Part shown: piece after piece, positions 34,891-46,493 of the stretch
Numbering within the stretch: the first letter of the stretch is position 1
How the letters are laid out: every line of letters starts with the position of its first letter
Program-made: the position numbers and the translations under genes
The notes under the pieces: generated by a model
The model's input: only the letters and a program-made list of their open reading frames with translations
Told to the model about the DNA's origin: nothing
Database searches by the model: none
NCBI GenBank assembly: GCA_027574665.1
Contig: CM050657.1
Location: 31,557,408 to 31,621,407 of the forward strand
Reading direction: 5' to 3'
DNA: 64,000 bases
From: Rhynochetos jubatus
Lineage: Eukaryota; Chordata; Aves; Eurypygiformes; Rhynochetidae

Positions 34891-36120
34891 AAGCCTTACC
34901 GGAGGCGATACAACTACCCTCGGAGCTGGCTGTGATACGTATTAAGGCTCATATCAACAAGCAGGATAAAATATGCCAAGGAAATGCTCTCGCTGATCAG
35001 GCAGCGAAAGCTGCTGCTCGACAAGTCATCTTCACCGTGACTTTGATTTCGCCAAAGGAATCTGACACCGAGACACCTGACAGAAACTTTCTGAAGAGGT
35101 GCCAGGAGAAGAAAAACAGCTCTGGGAGAAACTCGGGGCTCAGCATCGTGGAGGAAAGTGGATTTTAGGGGGTAAACCGTTACTCCTGAAAAGGTATTTA
35201 TTGCCGATTGCACGCTGGCATCGTGAATAAACACGTGGGGCTCCTGAGAACGTTGCCTTGAGGATTCAGAGACTGTGGGTGGCCCCAGGAATTTATGCTG
35301 CAGTGAAAAAAATGCGTGAAAGCTGCCGACTTTGTAAAGAATATCGCAATCTTAGAATCAAGGCATCCCTGGGAAAGCGACCCCCGGCAATGTATCCATT
35401 CCAAAAACTGCAGATAGATGGGGCTGAAATGCCTGAAGCCATGGGATTTAGGTATTTGCTTGTTCTTGTCGAACAATGATCGGGATGGGTGGAAACTTTC
35501 CCCACTTGAAAAAATGACTGCAAGGCGGTGGTTAAAGCTCATTTGAAGGAAGTCATTCCTAGATACGGAGTTCCTGAAATCATTGCTTCCGACAGGGGAG
35601 ACATACGCCCTGTCATCCAGAATCGTCAGGTCAGGCAGAGAGGATGAAGAGAACAATTAAGGAAAAATTAGTGAAGGTTTGTAAAGAAACAGGGTTAAAA
35701 TGGCCAGAGGCCTTCAGCTTAGTATTACGGGCTATTAGGAATACGCCTAGACAACCAGTAGGAGTTTCACCTGCAGAAATATTTTTTGGGAGGATCATAG
35801 CTGTTCCAGGAACTCGTGTTTCAGCTCAGACGAGCCTGTTGGATGGGGATGAACAGGGAACCCGTTATTTGTTGTATTTACAGCATTCTTTTTCACACTT
35901 GAGAAATCATGCTTATTGGGATCAGGGAGCGACACCTGAAATGCAGGTACATGATATACAACCCGTTGATAAAGTTTATGTAAAAAACTGAAAAGAAAGA
36001 ACAGATTGGAACTGAAATGGGGAAGACCTTATAGGGTGTAACTAACCTCTTTTTATGGTGTGAAGGTGCAGGGGAAAGAAACCTGGATCCATCATTCACT
36101 TTTGCATAAAGATTCCACAC
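34891..36120 (+). pseudogene. pol: ERV1 integrase remnant
   Basis: Landmarks in order are CRLCKEY (the CC of the zinc-binding domain) at about 35,325, LQIDGAEMP (first catalytic Asp), YGVPEIIASDRG (second Asp) and a segment around AERMKRTIKEK (third acidic residue) at about 35,635. The C-terminal part continues with RNTPRQPVGVSPAEI. Sequence is missing between the second Asp and the ERM segment, and stops interrupt the frame near 35,165, 35,478 and 35,508. It is not functional. Confidence 0.85.
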
Positions 36121-36124
36121 CAGA

Positions 36125-36710
36125 ATGAAGGGCTACCTTAACCTCTTCATCCTGATCTACTCTCAGTTGCCCTCGACTGACACACTCTGGACAAAAAATT
36201 TTCTTACGCTATCAAGATCCAGTGGCGAATGAGACTGTGGTGAAGCACAGTAATCGTGCATGTCAAACCTTTTGTGAAATTAGGGGTTTTCAGGTTCAAG
36301 CTGTTAAGAAGGTTATAGTTACTAAAAATACCAAAATCGAGTGGAATTATTCCTTTGATCCTTCAATGGCTGTTGAATTTTGTGTTACCGTTAGATTTTC
36401 AGATAACTGGAGAAAATGTGGTGTATGATCAGAATGAAAGCCTTGGAATCCCTATTCTTATGTAGAAATCAGGGAACTGCTGACTGGAAGAGGAACAGGG
36501 TGTTTGAACCAGCATCTGTGGTATTTTGGTAACACTTCTTGGGGATGATCAGAAACCTTTTCACAGTTAACTTCTTGGTTCCCTGATCTGTCCACATGGT
36601 TAAAGAGAGGGATTGCAACAACTGTTGTAGTGGTTTTACTGCTGGTATGTGGAATAGTGTTGTTATAGTGTTGTGTTACTTGTTTACTCGCTTATTGACT
36701 AAGATTTAAG
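36125..36710 (+). pseudogene. env: ERV1 env remnant (signal peptide and membrane anchor)
   Basis: An ATG at 36,125 opens a short hydrophobic signal-peptide-like segment (MKGYLNLFILIYSQL). A frameshift then leads to an N-terminal surface-protein fragment with Cys residues and an N-glycosylation site (frame 36,222-36,428). Nearly all of the central surface and fusion region is absent. At 36,612-36,668 a strongly hydrophobic stretch (IATTVVVVLLLVCGIVLL) preceded by a basic residue has the form of the transmembrane anchor. Identification rests on position between integrase and 3' LTR and on these features. It is non-functional. Confidence 0.65.
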
Positions 36711-36773
36711 GTGCCATCTGGAATTATAATGAATGTTAATTGCAGGTATGCAAACAAAAACAAAAGGAGGGAA

Positions 36774-38626
36774 TAGTAAAGGAATCTTTCAGTCTCCAGT
36801 GCAGGTTCAGATCTGAGGTTTGGGGTCTTGTAAAAGTGCAGAAATACTGCTCGACAGGCCCAGAATGTTTGTTCTCAACCTGCTCCCTCTACAGACCCAC
36901 CCAAGGCTGGTTTCAAACCCAGTCAAGCTAATCATGTGGTGTGGGAATGTTTGTATAAAAGCACACCATGGAACCAGAGCAACCAGAGGCCATGAAAAGC
37001 CAAAGATGAAAAGGATCTTATAAGCAAGTATCCTTGGACCGTGACTGCAAGCAGTCACTTGCTGTACTTGGCTGATCATGTACTCTGCTCTAGGTACATG
37101 CACCTGGTTATAGAAGATAAACAAGTGAAACATAAGCACATATATAAATCCTGTTTCGTATCCTGCTTTGCCTGCAATATATCATATAGTTGAAACAATG
37201 TAAATGTCATAGATCTATTAATGATTAACAGCTGCTGTATACTAAACTCAATAAATATGAAGGGGTTGGGGCTGGAAGGTACTCCTGATTCTTGAAATCT
37301 TGAATCCACCGTCGCCCCTCATAGAAACTTCATCCCTCCTGTCTGTCTCTCCTTTCGGGTCTACGAACCATCGACAACAATGTAGAGACAGTTTGAACAA
37401 AGAGCGATTAATTAATGAAGTACAGGTGCTTTGCCAGACAAAAGGTAAACCCTTAATAGTACATCTCAAAGTCTGTCTCAGAATTGTGCAGGACAGAAAT
37501 GGCAAAAGAGTGATTACGGAGACGGCAACCTGAAGAGACCCTGAAACTGAACCAAGGATTGGAACCAGAACAGGAGAATGCAACTGAGACAGGGGATTGG
37601 GATGGTCTTTGATAAATGATGAACTTTGGGGACTGAAAGGCCGAGTGGAAATATACAGACTTCGAACCTTATGTAATGGGTATTGATTGAATGGTTGTGC
37701 TGGGTTCAGTCAGGAAAGGGTTAACTCCCTTTACTCTGGTTGCCAGGGAACTCTGTTGCTGGACACTAAGAGAAAACATTGATAAGGCCTCAGCTGGTGC
37801 TGGGGATGGCCTGTACTGAACTCAAGGTCTTTTGTCCATTTCGGATACTCTAGCTGACCCAGACTGACCAAGGGAGTATTTCATTCCATAGTCCATCATG
37901 CTCTGCTCTCTTGGGTGGGGAAGGGGGTCCGGTAGCCATTACTCTTCCCTTCTCTCTCTCCCTTACTCGTTTACTCCCGGGAACTTGCTAACCCTCCTGC
38001 GTTAGCTGCTTTGCCAACTCCTGTGCTGGCTCATTTGTGTGGGAGCTGATGGATTGTTTTGAGTTTTCTGGCCATGTTATCGGTGATAGGGTTCGCTCGG
38101 AATCTGCTGCGTAGGCTCCCGGGCTCCGGCCTTCAGCCGCGGCTCTCGGGCTGCGATCGCTCTCGGGCTGCGATCGCTCTCGGGCTGTGGGTCTCGGGCT
38201 CTCTGGGTCTGATTTTCATCCCTCAACATCTGGGTGTGCATTGATCAATGGATGGTGGGAAATTGTATCATATTGTATATATTGTACTAGATGTTTCATT
38301 TTCTACTATTTTAAGTATTTATTAGTAGTAGTACCTGTATATATTGATTTAGATTTCATTAGTAAATAGTTCTTATCTCAATTTTGCGAGCTTCCTTATT
38401 TCTTTTTCCTCCGATTCTTCCCCTCTGCTGGAGGAGGGCAGGGGGATTTGTGAGAGCAGCTTCATGGTATTTTGCTAGCCGGAGTTAAACCACGACAATG
38501 GTCTAAAACCTGTGTGAGATCTTGGGCCATTGGCCACTCACTGAGGTGGTGGCCCAACTCTGAGTTGTGATGAAATAAATAGCATACCTAGAGCAACCCA
38601 CTTTGTCTGGGGAAAAATCTTAAATA
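36774..38626 (+). mobile_element. ERV1 3' LTR containing a nested ERV-L solo LTR
   Basis: The LTR starts directly after the polypurine tract AAAAGGAGGGAA (36,762-36,773). It contains a TATA-like TATAAAAGC near 36,955 and an AATAAA near 37,249, and ends near GGGGAAAAATCTTAA. Without the nested insert (37,696-38,497 plus one 5-bp duplication) it is about 1.05 kb. A second, internally deleted copy lies at 58,174-58,775. The exact 3' edge is uncertain because the terminal CA is not clear. Confidence 0.8.
37696..38497 (+). mobile_element. ERV-L-type solo LTR nested in the ERV1 LTR
   Basis: The 802-bp LTR starts TGTGCTGGGTTCAG and ends TTAAACCACGACA, with a perfect 5-bp target duplication ATGGT at 37,691-37,695 and 38,498-38,502. 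The paralogous ERV1 LTR at 58,647-58,651 holds the unduplicated empty site (ACGGT). An internal run of 18-bp CTCGGGCTGCGATCGCT-like units near 38,145-38,200 varies in number between the LTR copies of the window. Confidence 0.95.
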
Positions 38627-39409
38627 CTCATCCCAAAACACTCTTGCACTGCCAAGGTGGAGAATGGCCGTACTAGGGGTCAGTTGCCTGGCTACGGCAG
38701 GGGTGGGTGGTGAGAGTGAAATAATTCACACCCTGCCAGCCCTGAACCTTATGGCAGTCTGGGGAAATCAGGACCAGCTGGGAATGCCAACAAGAGCCTG
38801 CCCCAATTATGGCCAGGCTGGGAGATTCCTTAGGCCTGAAGTCAATTATCTTGTGACTCTCTAAACAGAGGCTCCATGGCTGACCCTTGGTTTCTCCTGG
38901 TCTGCAGGGGCTGCACCCAGCCTGTCCCTCTGAGTGGGACTCCTCTCAGAGTTCCACACACCCCAGTTTGTGAAAAGGAGAGAGCGGTCGACATGGCCTG
39001 GGCTGAAAACCCTCCTGGAGGCTCAGCTCTGCTTCCGTTGAGAGACGCGCTGACATGCGACGGGAATGCTTGCACCGGGCTCCAGTGTCGTTTGAACAGG
39101 TACCTTCCTAGCAAGATGCGTATCTCCGTGGCCATTTCTGTCTCTGGCGGGCTGAGCGTATGCATGCAGCTGTGTGCCGGGAACTGTGTTAACCCTTTGC
39201 TGGAGTTGCTGTGCTGATGGCTGGAGAGTTCGGTCCTCCTGGACCCTAATGGGTCCCAGGGCCTGCCAGGCCCTCCCAGCCTGTTCCAGTGACCCCTGCC
39301 CTTCCCCAGGGGGTCCCAGGGATCCCCGGTCCCTTCTCAGTCTGTCCCAAGTGCCCCCCGGCCCTCCCCAGTCTGTCCCAGGGACTTCCTGGCTCCCCGG
39401 ACCCTAACC

Positions 39410-39720
39410 CCAGACTACAGCTCCCAGCACACCCCGGGGAATAATATATATGGCTGCCCAGTGGCCCCATCTTCCGGCCCACGGCTCCCGCCGTGCGCCA
39501 GGATCCCCTAGCGCTGAGCGGCAGAGCCATTGCCCGGACTCCAGCTCCCGGCGTGTCCTTGAATGTTCCACGTGGCAGTCAGAGGCCTGAGGACAGAACA
39601 CATTAGAGCTGAAACCCCATGGCGAAGCCCAATGCCGACACTTTACCTGCACTCCGGGGTGATGCGGCCGCGCTCGCTGCTTCCGCCGCCCGGTGTCCGG
39701 AAGCCAGTCCTGAAGTGCGG
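39410..39720 (+). promoter_or_regulatory. CpG-rich promoter-like segment, copy B
   Basis: The segment contains GACTACAGCTCCCAGCAC (ZNF143/THAP11-like), AATAATATATATGG, CCCATCTTCC and GGACTCCAGCTCCCGGCGTG, followed by the GCGGCCGCGCTCGCTGC tract, in the same order as copy A. Retention of the motifs against background divergence supports a regulatory role. Confidence 0.45.
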
Positions 39721-40022
39721 CGGGACAGGGATGGAGACAGAGATGGAGAAAAAAGCAGCAGGGCCAGAGAAAAAGAGGCAGAAAGAACGGCAGGGAGGGA
39801 GTAGAGCAGAGAGAGCAGCAGCAGGATGGAGAAGGAGGGAAAATGGGACAGTCAACAGGACAGAGGCACAGGAATGTGGGCAGGGAGCAGGACTAAGGGG
39901 ACAGACAAGAGCAATGACCATGGGAGAAAGAGAGAAAGTGTGAGAAGGACAGCAGCTTGGGGAGAGCAAGAGAGAGATGAGGAGCCCTGTAGGGAGAGAA
40001 AGAACCAAAGGGACAGGGGCAT
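39721..40022 (+). repeat. Inverted repeat, left arm, copy B
   Basis: This purine-rich block is complementary to 41,185-41,520 (right arm). It lacks the ~40 bp around CAATGGGACAGG present in the left arm of copy A, although its own right arm still has the complement, so the deletion happened after the inverted structure existed. Confidence 0.88.
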
Positions 40023-40610
40023 GCACAGTGCTGGCGAGCTGCATGGCGGGGAAGCACCAAGTCCAGCCGTGAGTTGAGCTAGACCCTTGGGCGGGTGCGG
40101 GGTTTTCTCCGGGCCGTGGGTCCCCCGGGGTTTCAGGACGGGAAGCACCAGCCCTTCCGCTGCGGCAGCTGCCTGGCTGCTGGAGGTGGGCTGGGCCGGG
40201 GCAGCCCCGGGCATCACCCCGGAGCGGAGAGAACGGGGGGGGGCAGAGGGCGGGCACCACCTGGCCTCAGGCTTGTCTGGGTTGTCTGTGCCTGGGCATG
40301 GGGTTGCCGAGGGGCAGCCGGACACTCCCTGGCTGTGGCCCGGGGCTGGAGCTGGAGAGGCCAGATGGAGGAAGAAGGAACCAGCAGCTGTCTGGCCAGC
40401 AGCTGCCTCCCGCTGCCAGCACGAGAGAGCCAGGTTCTGGCGGGGAGGGAGGCTCCCTCTCTGCAGCCCGCAGCAGGCTGGGCTGCCAGCACACCGCGGG
40501 GGCTGTGCATGCCCCCAGAGCGCGATCCGGCCACGGAGTGCGCGAGCGAGGCCATGTGTCTGGGAAACCCTGTCTGGGCAGAGCTGTGAGAGGCCCGCAT
40601 GTTCCCTCAG

Positions 40611-40718
40611 GTGGAAGCAGCCAAGTGAGCGGAGTTACGGATGGAAAGGGAGGAGAGAAGGAGAAAGAAGTGTCTGACCCGGCAAATTCTCCCGGCAGTG
40701 CCCAGAGAGAGAGCTGCG
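40611..40718 (+). other. Exon-like block 1, copy B (108 bp)
   Basis: This is the counterpart of 25,365-25,472, with the same acceptor GTTCCCTCAG, the same donor CTGCG/GTGAGTCC and identical length. A few substitutions and compensating length changes relative to copy A leave the splice signals intact. Product unknown. Confidence 0.4.
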
Positions 40719-42669
40719 GTGAGTCCCGGGCCCCCGGGGCCCTGTCATCCCTCTACTGCATCCTGGTCCTTCCCTGTCCCCCCTTCCCCGGCTCCCTATC
40801 TTTTCTGTAGTGCTGCAATTTGTTTTCTGCTCCCCTGTCCCTCTTCTCCCTGTTCTTGTGTGCCACTTCTCCATCTTTGTCTTCCCCCTCTGGTTCTGTC
40901 CTGCAGCCCCTGGCTGGTTTTTCCTTCTCCATCCCTTCGTCCTGCTCTGCATCCAGCTCTTTCTTTCCCCACGGTGTCTCTACCCTGTTCCCTCACATTC
41001 TTCTCCTCTCTGCCCCGTACGTGCTGCTCGGTGTCCCTGCTGGCCCGTCTCTCTCTCTCTCTGTGCTTCTCTTGCTGTCCCTGTGTCTTGCTCACAGCTG
41101 TCGGTTTTTCACTGTGTATCTCGCTGTCTCTGCCCTCCTTCCTGTTCATCCCTTGCTCTCTCTGACCCCTTGTGCTGCTCCCTGCCCCTGTGGTTCTTTC
41201 TCTCCCTGCAGGGCTCCTCATCTCTCTCTCTCTCTCTCTCTCCAAGCTGCTGTCCTTCTCACAGTTTCTCTCTTTCTCCCACAGTCATCGCTCTTGTCTG
41301 TCCCTCTGTCCCGCTTCCTGTCCCATTGTTTCTCCCTGTATCCCTTAGTCCTGCCCCCTGTCCACATTCCTGTGCCTCTGTCCTGTTGACTGTCCCATTT
41401 TCCCTCCTTCTCCATCCTGCTGCTGCTCTCTCTGCCCTGCTCCCTCCCTGCTGCTCTTTCTGCCTCTTTTTCTCTGGCCCTGCTGCTTTTTTCTCCATCT
41501 CTGTCCCGATCCCTGTCCCTTTTTTCCCCTCACTGTCCTTCTGGCCTGCTTCCTCTCCTTGTCTTTTCTGTCTGTCTCTCTCTCTGGCCCATTCCCTCTC
41601 CCATCCCTGTGTCCAGCTCGCTGTCCCTTCTTTCCTTTCCATCTTCCTCAGTGTTTTTTCCTTCCTTCTCCCTCTCTCTCTCCCACTGCCCATCGCAGTT
41701 GCTTTTCCCTCCAGCGCTGTCCTGCTCTCTGTCCCTTTTCTCTCTCTCTCTTGTTCTCTGACGCTGCCTGGGCTGTGCTTCATTCCCCCGTCTCTGCTGT
41801 GCGGCCCGTTGCTATTTTTCCCCTCTTCCACCCCTGTGTCCTGCTCCCTGACCTTGGGAGGCTGTTTTTTCCTTTTCCGCTCCTTGGTCCCGCTCCCTGT
41901 CTGCGCTGCCCTTTGTTCTGCCTCCAGCCCGTCGTTGTTCTCTCCAGCTCTGGCCTTTCTCTGTACCTTGTTCTCTCTGCTCCCTGCTCCTTCTCCCCCG
42001 TCTCATTGCTTGTTCTGCTGTCCCCCTCTCTTTGTTCACCTCTGATCCTCTGAGCTGGTCCCTTCCCTCTCTTTCTCCAATTCTCTGTCTTACCTGTCCC
42101 CCTCTCCCTGTCTCTCCCTCTCTCCTGCTCCCTGTCCCTGATTTATGGCCTCGGCTCTGTCCCGCTCTCTCCTCCAGCGCTTTTCTCGTGCCGCAGCTCG
42201 GTCGCTCTCTCTGTCGCTCTCGTTGGCTCTCAGTCCCAGCGTCCCGCTCCTCATACCTCCCTTGCCCAGCATCGCCCCTTTGGTCTCCCTGTCCCTCCCC
42301 CATTTCCCTGTCCCTGCCCCATTTCCCTGTCCCTCTGTCCTTTGTCCTGTCTGTCCTTGGCCCTCTGGCTGCTGCCCAGCACTGGCTTTTCTCCTTTCTC
42401 CTTTCTCGGTCTTGCTCCTGTCGCTCTCTTCTCTGCGACTCTGACGTGTCTTTCTCCATCTCCCCCTGCTCCCTGTCCCTTTTCCCTCCTTCTCTGTCCC
42501 CCGTGCTCCCCCTCCTTGACTCCACGGCTCTGTGCCACGGCCTGTCGCAGTGTTTCTCGCTGCCTCCCCTTGGCCAGCTGGCTGTCCCATTTTTCCCCTC
42601 TGTCCTGTTCCCTGCTGGGTTTTTCTCACCCTGCACTCCCTCACTGCTTTTCCTTTCTCCATCCAGCAG
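40719..42669 (+). repeat. Polypyrimidine intron-like tract, copy B
   Basis: About 1.95 kb of CT-rich sequence, orthologous in order to the two ends of the 4.5-kb tract in copy A. The last ~650 bp are close to identical to copy A 29,340-29,975. Long Ser/Leu/Pro frames (for example 40,810-42,045) are composition artefacts. Confidence 0.85.
41185..41520 (-). repeat. Inverted repeat, right arm, copy B
   Basis: This pyrimidine-rich partner of 39,721-40,022 contains the CTGTTGACTGTCCCATTTTC and CTGCTGCTCTCTCTGCC landmarks. Confidence 0.88.
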
Positions 42670-42922
42670 TGAAGCAGCGGAAGAATCACAGAACCGGTGC
42701 CCGCAGGGTCTGCCCGCGTGAGCGAAACACAGCGCGGCTGCGCGGGGGGGTGTGGGGGGGGCTGTGTCTGGGCAGCCTTGTGTTGGCAGCGCTGTGAGAC
42801 CCCCTTACGCTCTCTCAGGTGGATGACGGCCGAGTGCCTGGAGCTGCAGAGGAGGAAGGGAGGGGAGAGAGAGACCCCCGAGCCGCCCCGTTCTGCCAGC
42901 AGCTCTGAGGGAGGGAGCTGCG
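42670..42922 (+). other. Exon-like blocks (48 bp and 104 bp), copy B
   Basis: Blocks at 42,670-42,717 and 42,819-42,922 match A 29,978-30,025 and 30,127-30,230 in length and splice signals. The spacer between them contains a GC-rich CGCGCGGGGG-type stretch that differs between copies while the blocks change little. Confidence 0.35.
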
Positions 42923-43245
42923 GTGAGTCATGGAGCCTCGGGGCCACGCCAGATCCCTGTCCCTGGGTTGGAATTTCTTCCCTCTCTGTCCCGGAGCCCG
43001 TTTTTGTCTTTATCACCCTGTGTCTGGCTCCCTGTCCTTGCACTTGAATTCTTCTGTCTCTCTGCCCTTTCGCTCATCGCGGCTTTTTGCTGTTTCTCGG
43101 TCTCTCACTGTCCCCCTCCCTGTCCCCTTTTGACCTCCCCCCTCTCTGCCCTCTGGCCCATCCCCATTCCTTGTTTCCCCCATCTCTCAGCCTGGTTCCC
43201 TCTCCCTTTGGATCGGTTCCCCCTCTCTCCTGTCGCCATCTCCAG

Positions 43246-43323
43246 CTGCCGAGGGGCTGCCCGGGCAGGCCAAGAGGGAACCATCGGGGAGGTGAAGGTC
43301 TCCTGTTGGCAGTGGGGTCTGTG
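43246..43323 (+). other. Exon-like block 3, copy B (78 bp)
   Basis: This is the counterpart of 30,554-30,631, with acceptor CCATCTCCAG and donor CTGTG/GTGAGTC. Substitutions relative to A include changes of Leu/Pro-type codons in one frame; there is no frame-changing indel. Confidence 0.4.
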
Positions 43324-43727
43324 GTGAGTCGTGTGTCCCCTTCTCTGCGTTCGAGGCTGCCTGTGTCCCTCTTCTCCAGATGTCTGCCTCCCCCCACCCC
43401 TCCCTCTGCCCCTCCCCCTCCCTGTGTGGTCCTGGCATGGTGCGAGATGCAGCCAGACCCTGTGGAAAGGGCGCTGGGAGAGCACTTGGCTCTGAGTGGG
43501 TTTATTGCCAGGGCTTTCCATGTGCAGATTTGCTTCAAGGGATCCAGGAGCTGAGAGCGCCGTCCTGAAACGTCTCTGGTTCTGGGGGTGTCGTATTCCC
43601 AGCGTTCTCTCCGCCAACGCTTTGAGGAATCATTTACACAACATTGTTCGTCGCTCTGCAAACGGAGCTGCAATCAAACCGAGCGCGTTGACGGTAAACA
43701 CACACATTTTTTCCACATATCCCATTG

Positions 43728-44203
43728 TGTCCTTTCCAGGCACAAGTTCCCTTTTTGAATGGCCCGTTCCAATTCCCGGCCGTTTCACGAGTCCAGTTCC
43801 AAAACTACTGTCCAATGGGAACTGGAGACCCTAAAGCTGTGGGACACCACCACTGCCTTACCTTTGTACCATTAGCTTCTAATAAATCTTCTGACCGTCA
43901 ACTTCCTGTCTCTGGCCTTTCTGTGCCGCTGCCACTCAACCAACCCCACTTCAGTCTGTTGGATTTATGGGAACAATCCAGGCGGTGCCTCAAGTACAGT
44001 GTTTGTAGCCACCTGCTTGTTGCCAAGGCCACTGACATTCCCTACTTCCTACATGAGCTGTTCCGGTTTGTGTGACAGACGATTCCTTTACTCCCTGCAC
44101 ACAACTGCCAGTCCGTTCCATCAGCTCCCCTTTCCCAGCTTTCCTCGGTTTGGCTAAAATCACTTGCCAGTTATTCTAAGGCTGGAGGTCCTGCTACCCA
44201 CAG
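43728..44203. repeat. 476-bp block identical to 31,038-31,513
   Basis: Perfectly identical to its copy-A partner at a constant offset of 12,690 bp, with divergence resuming immediately at both ends. See the finding on local homogenisation. Confidence 0.85.
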
Positions 44204-44861
44204 CCAGGATTCTCCACATGTCCAACACCAGGTGAGATTAAAGACAGCTGTAATGTCTTCTCCTGTCCTTATGGACTGGTTGATCCCCCATTGTTCAGCA
44301 TTATCATTTCCTACCCACCCACCCACTGAGCCCACAATGAACAAGCCCATTCCCACCCACACAACAGTTTTCTCTTTAAACTTGCAGTGATCATCTTTGA
44401 CTGTCCTCGAGGGATCCAGGGTGTCACCAGCGATGGACAGAGTTGCTCGCCTGTGCCCTCCTGGATGTCGGTGTAGAGTTCTGTAAGCAAAGACAGGACA
44501 GTCTGGTCCTGCCACTGTGCAGGAAGGGCAGAAGCTCCCCAAAAATTGCTGAGGTGTTTCTCAACATTGCCTGTCACCATTATCTCCTGGATTGCTGTGA
44601 GCCGGCAGCTTTTATTGGGTTAAGCCTCGAGTTCCTGCTGCAAAGCCGCCATCTCAGCCCCTCGTGCTCGGCTGTTCTCTCGGGTGGCGAGTCCTGCAGC
44701 CCCTGATAGCACCCCTGGAACTGCTTTTCCCCACTGTGTTTACACTTGGCCTGAGCTTGTACCAGGAGGATTCTGTCTGTTAAAGCCTGGGTGTCATCCC
44801 AGGGCTCTTGAGCCCATTGTTTCCCTTGGGGAGAGGGTTTCGCCTTAACCTTCTCCAAAAC

Positions 44862-45205
44862 TTCTTCCAATGAGGGGGTTTTGTCCCTATCTCGATGGGC
44901 AAATTACAGCACAGGGAGGTACCTCTTAAAATGCAAACTTCTCCCTTAACTCCCATGTGGCATCACTTCACACCGCACCCCTTCACCTTTCAACAGCTCC
45001 TGGACTCCATCACCGCTGGCTGTGTGAGCTGTGTGGGAATGTCGGAGCGGCCCCCTTGCTTTCGAGACCCTCTCACTCAGGGGTGCAGGGCTTAGGGAGG
45101 CTACACCAGCCCGTCCTTCCCCTGGTATAGACCGCACACAGCCTGCACCTGCTGTTTGCTGGGATCCTGTCCGTGACACCAGTAAAACCATATCACTCCC
45201 ACAAG
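44862..45205. other. Unassigned sequence between copy B and an LTR
   Basis: No gene or repeat recognised. As it abuts the inner edge of a minus-strand LTR, it could be retroviral leader sequence. I see no convincing primer-binding site next to the LTR edge. Confidence 0.4.
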
Positions 45206-45690
45206 TGTTATGAAATGTGGACCCCGGCAGTCAGACCCCAAACCAGAAGCAGGGTCGGGGTGCACCAAGAGTGAAGTTTATTGTGACAGGCTTCTCCGGG
45301 GGAACGAGGGTGAATAACCATAAAGCCAGGTAGAGGATTCTTAGAGGGAGGAGATGGGGAGAAAGGGAAAGGCACTCAGGGTGGCAGTGAAGAGCAGATA
45401 GAGAGGGGAGAAAGAGTGTCACCCCCCAGGGTCCAGCAGCGTCCCGCTGCTCCCATGGCAAGTCAGTGGCAGTCCGGTCCTAGGTGCTGACACCAGCTCT
45501 CTGTCTCCTTCCCCATTATATAGGACTGCGTCACACGGCCCAGCCAGTCCCAACGGTGCTGCTGGGGAGAGGGGCGAACATGCAGCCAATCAGGTGACTT
45601 CCTTCTTGTCCTGGCCTAAACAACACCGATCCCCTCATGCAGATTATAAACCACCAAGGGCTCCTCCTCACTGCCTCCTAGCTTCAGCTC
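45206..45690 (-). mobile_element. LTR, minus strand (5' boundary uncertain)
   Basis: On the minus strand the sequence has a TATA-like CCTATATAATGG near 45,515, an AATAAACTTCACTC poly(A) signal near 45,279 and an end in ...TTTCATAACA at 45,206. This is the layout of U3-R-U5 with a terminal CA. The upstream edge was not found; 45,690 is a guess from the change in composition. No matching target duplication was seen. Confidence 0.5.
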
Positions 45691-46493
45691 CGCTGTGGGC
45701 TGCAGCAGCACAGTCAGCAGCTGCACTTTACCAGAGCACAGTGTTGGATACACAATAGTTTCTATGAATGTCTTGCTGCACAGATGCAGGATGAGCTGTC
45801 GGCATCACCTGTGCCTGGCAGGGAGGTGCCTGTGGCCTGGATTTGCTGCCATCTCCCTTCCTGTGCTGGAGCCAGAAGGAACCTCGACTCAGCTCCACCA
45901 TCCCAGACATTTTCCCCGAGCGACTGAACGGATGGGAGTGACAATGGATAGTGTGGGCACAAAAAAGGATTTTCTGTCTGTATAACCCCAGCGGGTGTTG
46001 TTACTGTGCTGGTGAACCAAGTCCAGCTCAAACCCCTCCCACTCAGCAAAGGAGTTCCCAGGCGTGCACAGCACACACCCCCCTCCCGCCGCGGACCAGG
46101 GGCTGACGTTTCTGTCCCGACCCCGACTCCTGCCCACGGCACGGCCGCTGTGTCTGGTGGGAGCCCCGAGTGGCAGGAAGGAGGGAGCTGGGTGGGGGCC
46201 GCTGGTTCCCTCTGGGGGGGAGCAGGAGCTGCCCAAAGTTGGAGGGCCAACACTAACGGTTATTGCCAAGTTCAGCTCCCGGGGTAGCAGGGAGGGAGCG
46301 GGAATGCTGCTCACCATAGGCCTCAGGGATTGATACCAGGTGGTGCTGACCAGGGAAGGGAAATGACAGAACGAGAAGAAAAAGTGGGAGAGTGAGAAAG
46401 AACTCACCAGCCCCGGTACCGGGATGTGCACTGCAGCTCAACGGTCACACATAAGCGGTGCTGTGCTTTGCCTGGCTCACTGCTGTTGTCAGC
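45691..46493. other. GC-rich unassigned sequence
   Basis: Open frames on both strands (for example 45,762-46,253 minus) show no family motif. No splice-flanked exon-like block conserved with copies A or B was found here. Confidence 0.45.

Larger units (their letters stand above)
32577..38626 (+). mobile_element. Degraded ERV1-class provirus, 5'-truncated, with 3' LTR
   Basis: Remnants run in retroviral order on the plus strand: a decayed nucleocapsid zinc knuckle (32,803-32,844), protease end, reverse transcriptase, RNase H, integrase, env signal peptide and transmembrane anchor, polypurine tract, and 3' LTR. Fusion-free gamma-type motifs (LLGRDL, YVDDLL, FLGQVGFCR) indicate class I. Frameshifts, stops and internal deletions occur throughout, and no 5' LTR was found, so it cannot be active. 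It separates segmental copies A and B. Confidence 0.85.
38731..44861 (+). repeat. Segmental duplication copy B
   Basis: This is the direct paralogue of 23,237-32,186 with the same order of modules. It is shorter because the polypyrimidine intron lacks the sequence equivalent to A 26,600-29,165 (junction at about 41,855-41,865), and because the left inverted-repeat arm has a ~40-bp deletion. Downstream it continues into unrelated sequence instead of the 62-bp array. Confidence 0.93.

Noticed and set aside
45206-46290. Full provirus extending from the LTR at 45,206
   Set aside because: No retroviral protein motif, second LTR or primer-binding site found on either side.
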